Part shown: piece by piece, positions 1 through 7,515 of the stretch | Layout: every line of letters begins with the position of its first letter | Numbering within the stretch: position 1 is the stretch's first letter | Assembly (NCBI RefSeq): GCF_029813835.1 | Contig: NZ_JARVKV010000064.1 | Location: 1 to 40,337 of the forward strand | From: Streptomyces sp. DH37 | GTDB taxonomy: Bacteria > Actinomycetota > Actinomycetes > Streptomycetales > Streptomycetaceae | DNA: 40,337 nucleotides | Direction of reading: 5' to 3' | Notes under the pieces: generated by a model | Told to the model about the DNA's origin: nothing | Seen by the model: only the letters and a program-made list of their open reading frames with translations | The model's database searches: none | Position numbers and translations under genes: made by a program

Positions 1-39
1 ATCCGTCACCGGGGAGGCGACCTGCGCGCGGCGGGGCCC

Positions 40-66
40 CCGGTCCGCTCGGGTCAGGCGGACCGG
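40..66 (-). terminator. Putative terminator hairpin at the end of the DUF397 gene
   Basis: A 9-bp perfect inverted repeat (CCGGTCCGC at 40-48, GCGGACCGG at 58-66) encloses a 9-nt loop that contains the stop codon of the DUF397 gene. There is no clear T-run, which is usual for Streptomyces terminators. The window starts 40 bases away, so what lies beyond is unknown. Confidence 0.45.
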
Positions 67-266
67 CCGGAGACGAGGCCGACGAGCCCCGACCACGCCT
101 CGGGCGAGACGGTCAGCACCGGTCCGGTGAGGTCCTTCGAGTCACGGACGTGGACGGTCCCAGGAGTGGACGCGACCTCGACACACTCGCCGCCCTCACC
201 ACTGCTGTAGCTGCTCTTGAACCACGCAGACTCCGGCACGGTCGGCTCAGGCATCTGATCGGTCAT
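54..266 (-). CDS. DUF397 domain protein
   Basis: A 70-aa protein made up almost entirely of one DUF397 domain. Its signatures are WFKSSYSSGEGGECVEVA near the N-terminus, then VRDSKD and a GPVLTVSPEAW block. DUF397 proteins are small partners of DUF5753 XRE regulators in Streptomyces, as in the WhiJ-type gene pairs linked to developmental control. Here the start overlaps the end of the upstream DUF5753 gene by 20 nt on the same strand, so the two are almost certainly co-transcribed and translationally coupled. The molecular role of DUF397 is not well defined; a direct contact with the DUF5753 regulator is the usual inference. A hairpin over the stop codon probably ends the transcript. Confidence 0.93.
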   Translation of the reverse strand: MTDQMPEPTVPESAWFKSSYSSGEGGECVEVASTPGTVHVRDSKDLTGPVLTVSPEAWSGLVGLVSGRSA

Positions 267-1107
267 CTCGGTCTCCCAGCAGGTTCTCGATGAAGGCCAG
301 CGATTCGCGCGGGGTCAGCGCCTGGGCCCGGAGGAGTCCGTACTGTTCCTCGATCTCCCGAACCGTCGCACGTTCGGTGTGCAGACGGCTGTCCCGCTGC
401 ACCTCAACGTACGCGACCCTTCGCCCCTCCCGTGTCTCGATCAGCGTGAACGGGCCTGCCAGCCCGCAGTGTTCCTCGCAGTCGAGGGGCATGACCTGGA
501 TCTCGACGTTGCGGCGACGCCCGTGCGACAGCAGTTGTTCGAGCTGGCCCTGCCGCACCGGCCGTCCACCGACGGGGCGTCGCAGCACCGATTCGTCGAT
601 CACGAAGCTGAGCGTCGGCATCGGTTCGCGGGAGAAGATCTCCTGCCGTGCCATACGGGCCAGAACCCGTTGGGTGACCGTGTCCTCGCTCAGCAGCGGG
701 CGACGCGTCGCGAACACAGCGCGCGCGTACTCTTCCGTCTGCAGCAGTCCGGGGATCGCGAGAGTCGCGTACACGTGCACCTCGATCGCGTCCATCTCCA
801 GGCGCGCCGCATCGCGGAAGAACGCCGGGTACTGCGCCTTCGCGATCTCCTCCTTCATCGCCTTGAGCACCCCCCGCGCGTCCACGGCCTCGTCGGCCCG
901 GTCGATGAACTCCGGGGACGGGATGCGCCTGCCCTGCTCGAACGCGGCGATGGTGGAGGGCGAGTAGCCGGTCCGCGAACCGAGGTCGGGGCGCTCCAGG
1001 CCCGCCCTCGTCCGCAGGAGCTTCAACTGCCGGCCGAACGCCGACACGACGCCCGTGCCCGGATCGACCGGCCGCTGTCCGTCCACGTCGTAGGTGTCTG
1101 CCTGCAC
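247..1107 (-). CDS. XRE-family transcriptional regulator with DUF5753 domain
   Basis: A 286-aa regulator. Residues of roughly 20-80 form a helix-turn-helix (FGRQLKLLRTRAGLERPDLG, then TGYSPSTIAAFEQGRRIPSP). The rest is a DUF5753 domain recognisable from the EVHVYATLAIPGLLQTEEYA segment and a C-terminal RDSRLHTE region. I chose the GTG at 1107, which has a GGGGGAG Shine-Dalgarno six bases upstream. The frame stays open to an ATG at 1209, but that extension is Arg/Gly/Pro-rich, has no visible ribosome binding site and precedes the conserved N-terminus. The gene is followed by an overlapping DUF397 partner, the classic Streptomyces WhiJ-like pair. The DNA target is unknown. A GHKL ATPase often found with such pairs exists at 5060-5593 but belongs to a different operon. 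Confidence 0.93.
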   Translation of the reverse strand: MQADTYDVDGQRPVDPGTGVVSAFGRQLKLLRTRAGLERPDLGSRTGYSPSTIAAFEQGRRIPSPEFIDRADEAVDARGVLKAMKEEIAKAQYPAFFRDAARLEMDAIEVHVYATLAIPGLLQTEEYARAVFATRRPLLSEDTVTQRVLARMARQEIFSREPMPTLSFVIDESVLRRPVGGRPVRQGQLEQLLSHGRRRNVEIQVMPLDCEEHCGLAGPFTLIETREGRRVAYVEVQRDSRLHTERATVREIEEQYGLLRAQALTPRESLAFIENLLGDRDDRSDA

Positions 1108-1260
1108 GCCGGCTCCCCCTGCCCCTCGACGGCCGCCCCTCGGCGGCTCTCTCCCGGGACAACGCACACGTTCGATGCCCGGTAACGCCGCGCGCCGCGT
1201 ACAGCGCACCGCCGTACGCGTACAACGGCCACCCGCGGTTACCGCGCTCGCTCCCGGGGC

Positions 1261-2859
1261 CTACCGGTCCTTGGGGATCTGGCAGGCCCCGGTACCGCGG
1301 GGCGCCTTGGGGGGCGGGGCGCCCTCGGGCCAGGCCAGGCCGAGGAAGCGGGGTGACTTCGTCGCCGGGTCCAGGCGCACGACGGCGACGGCCTTGTTGT
1401 ACGGGTTGCCGGAGCTGTCCAGGCAGATCCAGCCGCTGGCGCCCTCCACCTTGTTCACGCCCTGGAGGCCGTCCCAGTCGTTGCCGATGGTCGACAGCGA
1501 GGGGATCGCGCCCTTCTCGGTGTGGAAGCGGATGCCGGTGATGGCCGTCCAGGCGGAGTCGTAGGCGGAGGCGGTGCGGGAGTCGGCGATGTCGGTCCTG
1601 CCGACGGGACCGACCGGTTCGTACCGGGCGCGCTCCACGTAGTCGCGCAGGAGCTCGAAGGCGTGCGCGGAGCCCCCGGTCTCCGGCGCCTTCCCCGTGG
1701 TCCAGGCGTCGGGGTGGGAGAAGGAGGTGTAGATGACCTCCACCTCCTCCCAGCCGACCTTCTCGTCCCCGCGCAGCGCCTCCCAGTCCAGTTCCTCGTC
1801 CGAGTACAGGGTGGAGGCGGCCGAGCCGCTGACCACGGTGATCCTCCGGTCCTTGCACGGCCGGTGCAGGGCCACGGCGTTGACGAACTGCCGCAGGTGG
1901 ATCTGGCGGCCGGCGAAGTAGACGGTGTCCACGGAAGGGGACAGCGTGCAGATGTTGACCGCCATGTGCCGGAACTCCCCCCACAGGGTGCCCTCGTCGT
2001 CCGGACCCTCCGAGACGTAGGTGTAGGGGCTGTGCGGGGATGCCGCCAGCTTGCGCTGGAAGGCCTCGCGCAGGGACCGGGTGTAGCCGTCCTCCTCGCG
2101 CCGGTCCTCGACCAGGACGGCGTGCCGCAGGTCCAGCCCCCGGTCGAAGGAGGCCAGGGCATCGGCCTGGTCGGTGTTGCTGGGAGCGATCCGGGCGAAG
2201 CCCTCGTACCGCTTGTCGTCCCGGCCGGTGTTGGCGAAGTCGTCGCCCGTGAGCGATCCGGCGACGACCGGTATCCCCTTGCGGTTCGTCAGGTAGGTGA
2301 TGGCGTCCTTGTTCTGCCGGACGCTCACGTCGAAGCCGAAGACCACCCGGAGGTTGTCCCTTCCGGACTCCGCCATCTCGGCGAGCCGGTCCGCGACCGG
2401 ACGCCACTTGTCGCGCGCCTTGCCCGGGTGGGCGAGCACCAGACGGATCTTGGGCGTGTCGTCGCGCTCCGCCCGGTCGTTGTTGGCCCGGTACTGCGCC
2501 AGGTAGGCGCCCTGCACCTGGTGCAGGATCTCCTTGCGCTTCTCCCTGCCGTCCGAGGTCATCGCGATCATCAGGGCGACGGTGGCGTGCGGTTCGCCGG
2601 CGATCCTGTCGTTCTCGGCCTCGATGCGGCTCATGACCTGCTCCAGGCCGGCCCATCGGCGGGTGCCGCCGTCGGTGACCCCGACGCACTCCCCGCCGAT
2701 CTCCTCCAGCTCCTCCCCGCACGGGTCGGGGAGGTTCGGCGCGATCGCGAGGACCCACAGCAGCGTCCCCAGCGCGGCGGCGGCCAGGACGGCCAGCGCG
2801 ACGGTGACCCAGCCGGGTCCGGAGCGGACCTCCAGCCCGTTCCGCGCAGCCGCGTTCAC
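1261..2859 (-). CDS. Membrane-anchored LivJ-like (type 1 periplasmic-binding fold) protein
   Basis: A 532-aa protein starting at a GTG whose GTGA overlaps the stop of the upstream gene. After a short cytosolic tip there is one hydrophobic segment (about residues 17-38, WVTVALAVLAAAALGTLLWV) without a lipobox or clear cleavage site, so it looks like a signal anchor. The large remaining domain resembles branched-chain amino-acid-binding receptors (ANF/LivJ fold): VALMIAMTSDG, IRLVLAHPGKA, a GIPVVAGSLTGDDF segment, then RIAPSNTDQADAL and ASAYDSAWTAITG near the C-terminus. No permease or ABC ATPase gene is adjacent, so a transport role is doubtful. Sensing an extracellular ligand for the partner protein is more plausible, but this is inference. 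Four cysteines lie just after the anchor and in the receptor region and might form disulphides. Confidence 0.8.
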   Translation of the reverse strand: MNAAARNGLEVRSGPGWVTVALAVLAAAALGTLLWVLAIAPNLPDPCGEELEEIGGECVGVTDGGTRRWAGLEQVMSRIEAENDRIAGEPHATVALMIAMTSDGREKRKEILHQVQGAYLAQYRANNDRAERDDTPKIRLVLAHPGKARDKWRPVADRLAEMAESGRDNLRVVFGFDVSVRQNKDAITYLTNRKGIPVVAGSLTGDDFANTGRDDKRYEGFARIAPSNTDQADALASFDRGLDLRHAVLVEDRREEDGYTRSLREAFQRKLAASPHSPYTYVSEGPDDEGTLWGEFRHMAVNICTLSPSVDTVYFAGRQIHLRQFVNAVALHRPCKDRRITVVSGSAASTLYSDEELDWEALRGDEKVGWEEVEVIYTSFSHPDAWTTGKAPETGGSAHAFELLRDYVERARYEPVGPVGRTDIADSRTASAYDSAWTAITGIRFHTEKGAIPSLSTIGNDWDGLQGVNKVEGASGWICLDSSGNPYNKAVAVVRLDPATKSPRFLGLAWPEGAPPPKAPRGTGACQIPKDR

Positions 2860-3941
2860 CGCGCCCCCTCCGTCCGCGCCGACTCCGGTGCCTCCGCCGC
2901 GGTCACCCGCAGCATCCAGCGCTCGCGTACGTCGCCCTCCACCGGCAGGGTCCAGATGTTGAGGCAGGACTCGAGCTCGGCCAGCGGCCGGGGCGGCGGC
3001 CCCCCGGTGCCGTCGCCCCCGACGGCGACGATGACCGGGCGGGTGACCGTGCGCTTCCTCGGCGGGCGCGGGAACGCCACGCCGTACGCCCGCAGCAGGG
3101 TGTCGAGGAACTCGTGGGCCGCCGGGGTGCGGGCGGGCAGCAGGATGACCGGCGGCAGGTCCCTGTTGAGCCTGCGGCGGAGCCCGTAGTGCGCGTCGAT
3201 GTCGGCGAGGAAGGCCGCGGCCAGGAGCTGCTCGGCGGAACGTCCGCGCTGGTCCGTGCCGCTGCGGAAGGTGCGGAACAGATGGGCGGCGACCGCCTCG
3301 TGCAGGGAGAACGTGCCCGGCGGGGTGTTGAGCGCCTTCCCCCACCAGCGCAGTGCGACCCTGTCCGGCCGGGGTCTGGCCAGCAGGAGGCGGGCCAGTG
3401 CCGAGACGGCGGCCAGCGCGGCGCCGATCCTGCCGCCGATGGCCGACGCCAGGTAGCCCTGAAGGTCGGTGAGGAGCTGGCCGTCGGCCACCTGCCGCGG
3501 GTTCTCGTCGTGCTGCTTGCGCAGTTCCTCCCGCATCCACTCGTGGCCCCTGGCGATCTGCTCCAGGTCGGGGCGGTCGTTCCGCTCGGCCCAGACGTAG
3601 GCCATCATCCCCAGGGCGAAACGGGGGAACCGGATCGGCAGCCGGTAGGCCGTGGGGCCGCTCAGGCCGTAGACCCGCGTCGAGAGGTACCAGAAGGAGT
3701 CGGCGACCCTGCCCCGTGTCAGCGGCATCCTGGTGGGGTCGTTGATCGGCAGCAGCGGCGCGTAGCGGCGGTACAGCTCCCGCAGCAGCGCCTCGCTCTC
3801 CGCCTCGTCCAGGCCGACGATCTCGATGGCGGGCGGGCCGCCACGGCCGCGCAGCCTGCTGCCCGCGCTCGGGCGCCGCTTGCGCTGCATCACCAGCTCC
3901 GGCATGACGCGGGTTAAAAACGGCTCGTACCCAGACATCAT
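2856..3941 (-). CDS. Uncharacterised protein, operon partner of the LivJ-like receptor
   Basis: A 361-aa protein I cannot assign to a named family. It begins with tandem Met codons (3941 and 3938), preceded by a purine-rich GGGGAAG ribosome binding site. The N-terminal 40 residues are basic and low in complexity. The middle is mostly helical with conserved-looking aromatic blocks (FWYLSTRVYGLSGPTAYRLP, WWGKALNTPPGTFSLHEAV). The C-terminal third holds two beta-strand-like stretches (PPVILLPARTP, TRPVIVAVGGDG). There is no P-loop, no catalytic motif I can name and no convincing signal peptide, so it is probably cytoplasmic. Its stop overlaps the start of the receptor gene by four bases, which implies coupled translation. 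It may be a shortened form of a longer protein; I cannot tell from the sequence. Confidence 0.78.
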   Translation of the reverse strand: MMSGYEPFLTRVMPELVMQRKRRPSAGSRLRGRGGPPAIEIVGLDEAESEALLRELYRRYAPLLPINDPTRMPLTRGRVADSFWYLSTRVYGLSGPTAYRLPIRFPRFALGMMAYVWAERNDRPDLEQIARGHEWMREELRKQHDENPRQVADGQLLTDLQGYLASAIGGRIGAALAAVSALARLLLARPRPDRVALRWWGKALNTPPGTFSLHEAVAAHLFRTFRSGTDQRGRSAEQLLAAAFLADIDAHYGLRRRLNRDLPPVILLPARTPAAHEFLDTLLRAYGVAFPRPPRKRTVTRPVIVAVGGDGTGGPPPRPLAELESCLNIWTLPVEGDVRERWMLRVTAAEAPESARTEGAR

Positions 3942-4505
3942 CTTCCCCGTTCTCCCTCGTTCGCGCCGTGTGCTCGCCGGGCCCGCCCGCTGGACTCCGG
4001 CCGCACCGCGGACCGGGCGCCGAGCATACGAAGGAACCCCCGTCCCCGTAACGGGAACGGCGGAAGCGCCCGCGTCGGCACGTGCCCGGGGGCGGCCCGG
4101 TCCGGCCGGCCCCGGGTGAGCGGGATGCGGCGGCCCGGCGCCCGGGCTCCCGGTACCGGGTCGTCGCGGTCGGCCGACGCGGGCACGGCGCCGGCGGGCG
4201 CCGTCCGCGGGAGGTCCCCCGCACCGCGTGGGTCACCGACGCCGTCACCGCTGTCGATCGGTTGGAGCCGCGACGGCCGGTGGTGGTCGGCCGGTCCCCG
4301 GGCGGACGCACGGCCGTGCTCACCGCTGCCGCGGGTCCCGAACGGGTTCGAGCGGGCGGCGCCCCGGGAGGAGCGGTGGTGGCCGGCGTCCCTCCGTACC
4401 GCCGCGGCGGGTGGTGCGTACAGCGCGTCCGCCGGTGCACACAGCGGCCCCCTGGCCGCGCGTGACCGCTTGTCCCTCCCGGGGGCGGGGACCACGGTGG
4501 AGGGC
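3942..4505. other. Divergent intergenic region (564 bp)
   Basis: This gap separates the minus-strand receptor operon from the plus-strand gene at 4506, so promoters for both must lie here. I could not pick a convincing -35/-10 pair. The only recognisable content is a relic of an alpha/beta-hydrolase gene at about 4151-4354, listed separately. The remainder is very GC-rich and without clear coding potential. Confidence 0.5.
4151..4354 (+). pseudogene. Alpha/beta-hydrolase gene fragment
   Basis: In one plus-strand frame the translation reads like the N-terminal half of an alpha/beta hydrolase. It has RYRVVAVGRRGHGAGG (strand and loop before the oxyanion region), then WVTDAVTAVDRLEPRRP, then a nucleophile elbow VVVGRSPGGRTAVLTAA with the GxSxG serine, then PERVRA. 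Similarity seems to fade after about 4420. Upstream there is no plausible start or N-terminal strand, and downstream the acid and histidine regions are missing. An intact family member is about 250-300 aa, so this is a fragment of about 70 recognisable codons. Residues normally conserved are altered (VG for D before RRGHG, P for L in the elbow), which fits decay. The call rests on motif memory only. Confidence 0.55.
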
Positions 4506-5063
4506 GTGACGAACGCTCTCGAACCCCGCCCCCGTTCCGCCCGCTCCGCCGGTCCCGCGCACGACTTCTCGTGGCGCGGCGCGCGCCTGGTCGTGCGCGA
4601 CCCCGCACGCAGAGCGGGCCGTTCGGGCCGCCGGGGCCGGGGCCGCCCCGACGGCGGGGACGCCCGGCGGCCCCCGGCCTACCGGGCCGAGGCCGTCGCC
4701 GTGGGGGCGGTGCGCGGCGGCACGGTCGCCGTGCAGCTCGGCGCCTGCGAGGCGGCCGACCGCCGCCGGGCGCTGGACTGGCTGCGGGAGCGGGCCCGCC
4801 GGATCGCCGACGGGCTCGACCCCGACCCGCGTACGGCCCGCTGGGCGCCGGGCGGCGCGCTCGTCCCCCTGCCGTACCTGCCCGCCGACGCGCTCGCGGA
4901 GCTGCGCCGGTGGTACGAGGACGAGGAGCGGCAGGAGGCCGCGGCCGAACGGCTCGCGGAGGGGCTGTCGTTCCACCTCGCCGTCGCCGACCACACCGGC
5001 ACGTACGTGCTGAGCGCCCGGCCCGTCGGCGCCGCCGCCCCGTGCCACGGGGCCTTCCGGTGA
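4506..5063 (+). CDS. Hypothetical protein coupled to GHKL ATPase
   Basis: A 185-aa protein I do not recognise. I chose the GTG at 4506, with GGAGGG just upstream; the frame is open further 5' but that part reads as non-coding. The first 55 residues are Arg/Gly/Pro-rich. The folded part seems to run from residue 60: AEAVAVGAVRGGTVAVQLGA, a charged helix (RRRALDWLRERARRIADGL), LVPLPYLPADALAELRRWYE, a Glu/Ala-rich helix, then FHLAVADHTGTYVLSARP. There are no membrane segments and no known catalytic motif. Its GTGA overlap with the ATPase gene indicates coupled expression, so it may be a partner or substrate of that kinase-like protein. That role is inference. Confidence 0.7.
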   Translation: MTNALEPRPRSARSAGPAHDFSWRGARLVVRDPARRAGRSGRRGRGRPDGGDARRPPAYRAEAVAVGAVRGGTVAVQLGACEAADRRRALDWLRERARRIADGLDPDPRTARWAPGGALVPLPYLPADALAELRRWYEDEERQEAAAERLAEGLSFHLAVADHTGTYVLSARPVGAAAPCHGAFR

Positions 5064-5593
5064 CCGGGGCGGGACCGTCGCGGGGGAGCCGGCGGCCGGC
5101 GCCGCCGGCGGTCGCGACGACGCGTACGGCGAGTGCCCGGTGGGGCGCCGTCGCCGGCCACGGCCGGCCGGCCCCGGACGCCGGGGAGTTCGCCCTGCGG
5201 TTCAGTTCCACGCCGCGCGGGGCGCGGCTGGCGCGGCGGCTGGCCGCGCAGTGGCTCGACGAGCACGGACTGCCCTACGGCACGGACGCCCATGACGACG
5301 TGGTGTTGATCGCGGCCGAGCTGGCCGCCAACGCCGTGCGCCACGGACGCGTGGCCGGACGGGACTTCCGCCTGCGGATGAGCGTGGGGGAGGGGACGGT
5401 GCGGGTGGAGGCGACCGACGCCCGGGGCGAGCGGGCGCCCGCCGCCGCGCCGGAGGACCGCGAGGAGCGCGGGGACGCCGAGTCGGGGCGGGGGCTGCTG
5501 CTGGTGGAGCGGCTGGCCGCCCGCTGGGGGTGGGAGGCGCGCCGCGACGGGCCGGGCAAGACCGTCTGGGCGGAGTACGACCCGGCCCCGTGA
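5060..5593 (+). CDS. GHKL ATP-binding protein (anti-sigma-factor kinase type)
   Basis: A 177-aa protein of the HATPase_c/RsbW-like group that is abundant in Streptomyces. After a disordered, Pro/Arg-rich N-terminus of about 45 residues comes the fold: FSSTPRGARLARRLAAQWLD, the N-box ELAANAVRHG (Mg-ATP binding Asn), the G1 box EATDARG, and the G2 box GRGLLLVERLAARWG. It lacks a sensor or dimerisation domain, so it is a single-domain serine kinase or anti-sigma-like switch rather than a histidine kinase. The start overlaps the preceding gene by GTGA. No sigma factor or STAS anti-anti-sigma gene is adjacent, so its target cannot be named. Length is slightly above the usual 130-160 aa because of the N-terminal tail. 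Confidence 0.88.
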   Translation: MTGAGPSRGSRRPAPPAVATTRTASARWGAVAGHGRPAPDAGEFALRFSSTPRGARLARRLAAQWLDEHGLPYGTDAHDDVVLIAAELAANAVRHGRVAGRDFRLRMSVGEGTVRVEATDARGERAPAAAPEDREERGDAESGRGLLLVERLAARWGWEARRDGPGKTVWAEYDPAP

Positions 5594-5712
5594 GGCCGCC
5601 GGCCCGTGAGCCTGTCGCCCTGTCAGCCCGGGGGCGGGGACGTCCCCTGTTCGTAGGAACGCCGGACAGCCGTAACGGTTCGGCGGACCGGGCCGCCGAT
5701 AGCGTCCGGGCC

Positions 5713-6894
5713 ATGGTCGACAACGGGGCCGGGCGGCGGCCGGTCGTCACCGAGCTGAGGCTGTCCGCCTTCCGCGCGCACCGCGGGCTGCGGCTGCCGC
5801 TGGAGCCGCTCACCCTGCTCGCCGGGGCCAGCGGCAGCGGCAAGTCCACGGTGCTGGAGGCGTACGAGGCGCTGGCGCGGCTCGCCGGAGGGGAGAGTCT
5901 GGGCGAGGTCTTCGGCGGCGCGCGCGGCGGCCCGTCGGCGTACGTGCCGCGCGGCGCGGTCCCGGACGGGCAGGGCCGGCGCGGCTTCCGGCTGGGGTGC
6001 ACGGTGGACGGGCCGGCCGGTCCGGTGCGGCTGGACCTCGCCGTCCAGGCCGAGCCCGAACTGCGCGTCGCGGGCGAGCGGTTGACCGGCGCGGATGGCC
6101 GGGCCCTGCTGGCGACGGCGCTGCGCGACCCGGCGCGGCGCGTGGTGCGGGCCGAGTGGCGCACCGGGGGCGTGGGCCAGGTGGCCCGCGCCCCGCTGCC
6201 GGACGACCGGCTCGCCACCGCGCTGCTGCCGCTGCGGGTGGCGGGCGCCACCGAGGGGCAGCGGCAGGTGCTCGCGGCGGCCGAGCAGGTCGTACCGGCG
6301 CTGCGCTCGTCCTTCGCCTGCGATCCGCGACCGGAGGCCATGCGCGAGCCGGTGGCCGCCGTGGACGGTCTGCTGCGGGGCGGCTGCGACAACCTCGCGG
6401 CGGTGCTGGGGCGCACCCGCACCGAGTGCCGCACCCGGTACGCGGTGCTGCTGGACACGGTGCGCGCGGGGTTCGCCCGCCCGGTGGCGGAACTGCTGGC
6501 GGAACCGGCGGCGGAGCCGGCGGTGCGAGGGCGCGCGGGCCTGGTCAGGGCGCTGGTGGAGCACGGCGACGGGCTGGAGCCCACCCCGCTGGACCGGCTC
6601 GGGGACGGGGAGCTGCGCTATCTGGCGCTCGCCCTGGTGCTGCTGACCGGCCCCGGGGTGCTCCAGGTCGATCCGGTGCGGGAGGTGCCCGCGGCCCGGC
6701 AGGCGCTGGTGGTGCTCGCCGACGGGCTCGACCGCGGGCTGGACGCGCGGCAGCGGCGGGCGCTGGCGGGGCTCGCGGCGCGGATGTGCGAACGCGGCCA
6801 CATCCGGCTGCTGGGGACGGTCTGCGACGGGGAGGCGGCCGGTGCGGCGGTGGGGGAGGCGGCCGGGGCGCGGCTGGTAGACCTGGGGGCGTGA
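5713..6894 (+). CDS. AAA/ABC-type ATPase (OLD/SMC-like single protein)
   Basis: A 393-aa protein. Walker A is GASGSGKST (about residues 36-44), preceded by the LRLSAFRAHRGLRLPLEPLT strand pattern typical of RecF/SMC/OLD-type AAA ATPases. A signature-like segment RLGDGELRYLALALVLL lies near residue 300. The position of Walker B reads ALVVLADGLDRGLD, where the usual Asp-Glu pair is replaced by Asp-Gly, so the catalytic glutamate appears to be absent. No TOPRIM nuclease domain follows, unlike full OLD proteins. The stop overlaps the MazG start (GTGA). I chose ATG 5713 because the conserved strand follows directly; its ribosome binding site is weak. The function is unknown. Confidence 0.82.
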   Translation: MVDNGAGRRPVVTELRLSAFRAHRGLRLPLEPLTLLAGASGSGKSTVLEAYEALARLAGGESLGEVFGGARGGPSAYVPRGAVPDGQGRRGFRLGCTVDGPAGPVRLDLAVQAEPELRVAGERLTGADGRALLATALRDPARRVVRAEWRTGGVGQVARAPLPDDRLATALLPLRVAGATEGQRQVLAAAEQVVPALRSSFACDPRPEAMREPVAAVDGLLRGGCDNLAAVLGRTRTECRTRYAVLLDTVRAGFARPVAELLAEPAAEPAVRGRAGLVRALVEHGDGLEPTPLDRLGDGELRYLALALVLLTGPGVLQVDPVREVPAARQALVVLADGLDRGLDARQRRALAGLAARMCERGHIRLLGTVCDGEAAGAAVGEAAGARLVDLGA

Positions 6895-7406
6895 ACGACG
6901 GACGGGAACACGGCGGCGGGCAGGGCGGGCAGGACGAGAACGGCGGGCGGGGCGGGACCGGCCGGGACACGGGACACCACCCGGTGCCGTACGGGCGGCC
7001 CGGCGGGAGGCTGGGCGAACTCCAGGGCCGACTGGCCCGGTTCGCGGCGGCGCGGCGCTGGGAGCCGTACCACACCCCGAAGAACCTCGCGACGGCCCTG
7101 AGCGTGGAGGCCGCCGAACTGGTCGAGATCTTCCAGTGGCTGACGCCGGAGGAGTCGGCGCGGGTCATGGACGACCCGGCCGCGGCGGGCCGGGTGGCGG
7201 ACGAGGTGGCCGACGTCCTCGCCTACCTGCTGCAGTTCTGCGAGGTGCTGGGGATCGACGCGCCGGCCGCGCTGGAGGCGAAGATCGACCGGAACGAGCG
7301 CCGCTTCCCCGTAGCGGAGAGTGACGAAGGAGCCGGTGGAGGCGCCGGTGAGACGGACGGCTCCGGCGGCGCCCGCGGGAGGGCCAATCGTCACTCTTCG
7401 GAGTGA
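6891..7406 (+). CDS. MazG-like nucleotide pyrophosphohydrolase
   Basis: A 171-aa protein with one MazG domain at about residues 40-145. Metal-binding acidic residues are visible in the pattern EAAELVEIFQWL followed by DEVADVLAYLL, matching the ExxE ... ExxD arrangement of all-alpha NTP pyrophosphohydrolases. ALEAKIDRNERRFP closes the domain. Family members hydrolyse (d)NTPs to the monophosphate and PPi and often clean non-canonical nucleotides. The first 38 residues and last 25 are Gly-rich and probably disordered. It starts with GTG inside the stop of the AAA ATPase gene, so the two are translated as a unit. The single-domain form is shorter than E. coli MazG (two repeats). Confidence 0.9.
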   Translation: MNDGREHGGGQGGQDENGGRGGTGRDTGHHPVPYGRPGGRLGELQGRLARFAAARRWEPYHTPKNLATALSVEAAELVEIFQWLTPEESARVMDDPAAAGRVADEVADVLAYLLQFCEVLGIDAPAALEAKIDRNERRFPVAESDEGAGGGAGETDGSGGARGRANRHSSE

Positions 7407-7515
7407 TGGACTTCTCCACACTGTCGAGATTTTCCACAGTTTTCCCAAAACCCCTAGCCAAGAGCGGGCACGAGTATCACTCTGGGTAGTGGTCGGTCAC
7501 GGAGGGAAAAGGTGG
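7407..7515. promoter_or_regulatory. Promoter-bearing gap with two TTNTCCACA boxes
   Basis: This 109-bp gap is noticeably less GC-rich than its surroundings. It holds TTCTCCACA (7412-7420) and TTTTCCACA (7430-7438) in the same orientation, 18 bp apart. Each differs from the Streptomyces DnaA box TTGTCCACA only at position 3. The GGAGG at 7501-7505 and AAGGTGG just before 7516 serve the downstream start. I cannot define a -35/-10 pair. Confidence 0.4.

Noticed and set aside
1108..1209. Longer N-terminus for the DUF5753 regulator from ATG 1209
   Set aside because: The extension is low-complexity and lacks a ribosome binding site, whereas GTG 1107 has a strong one.
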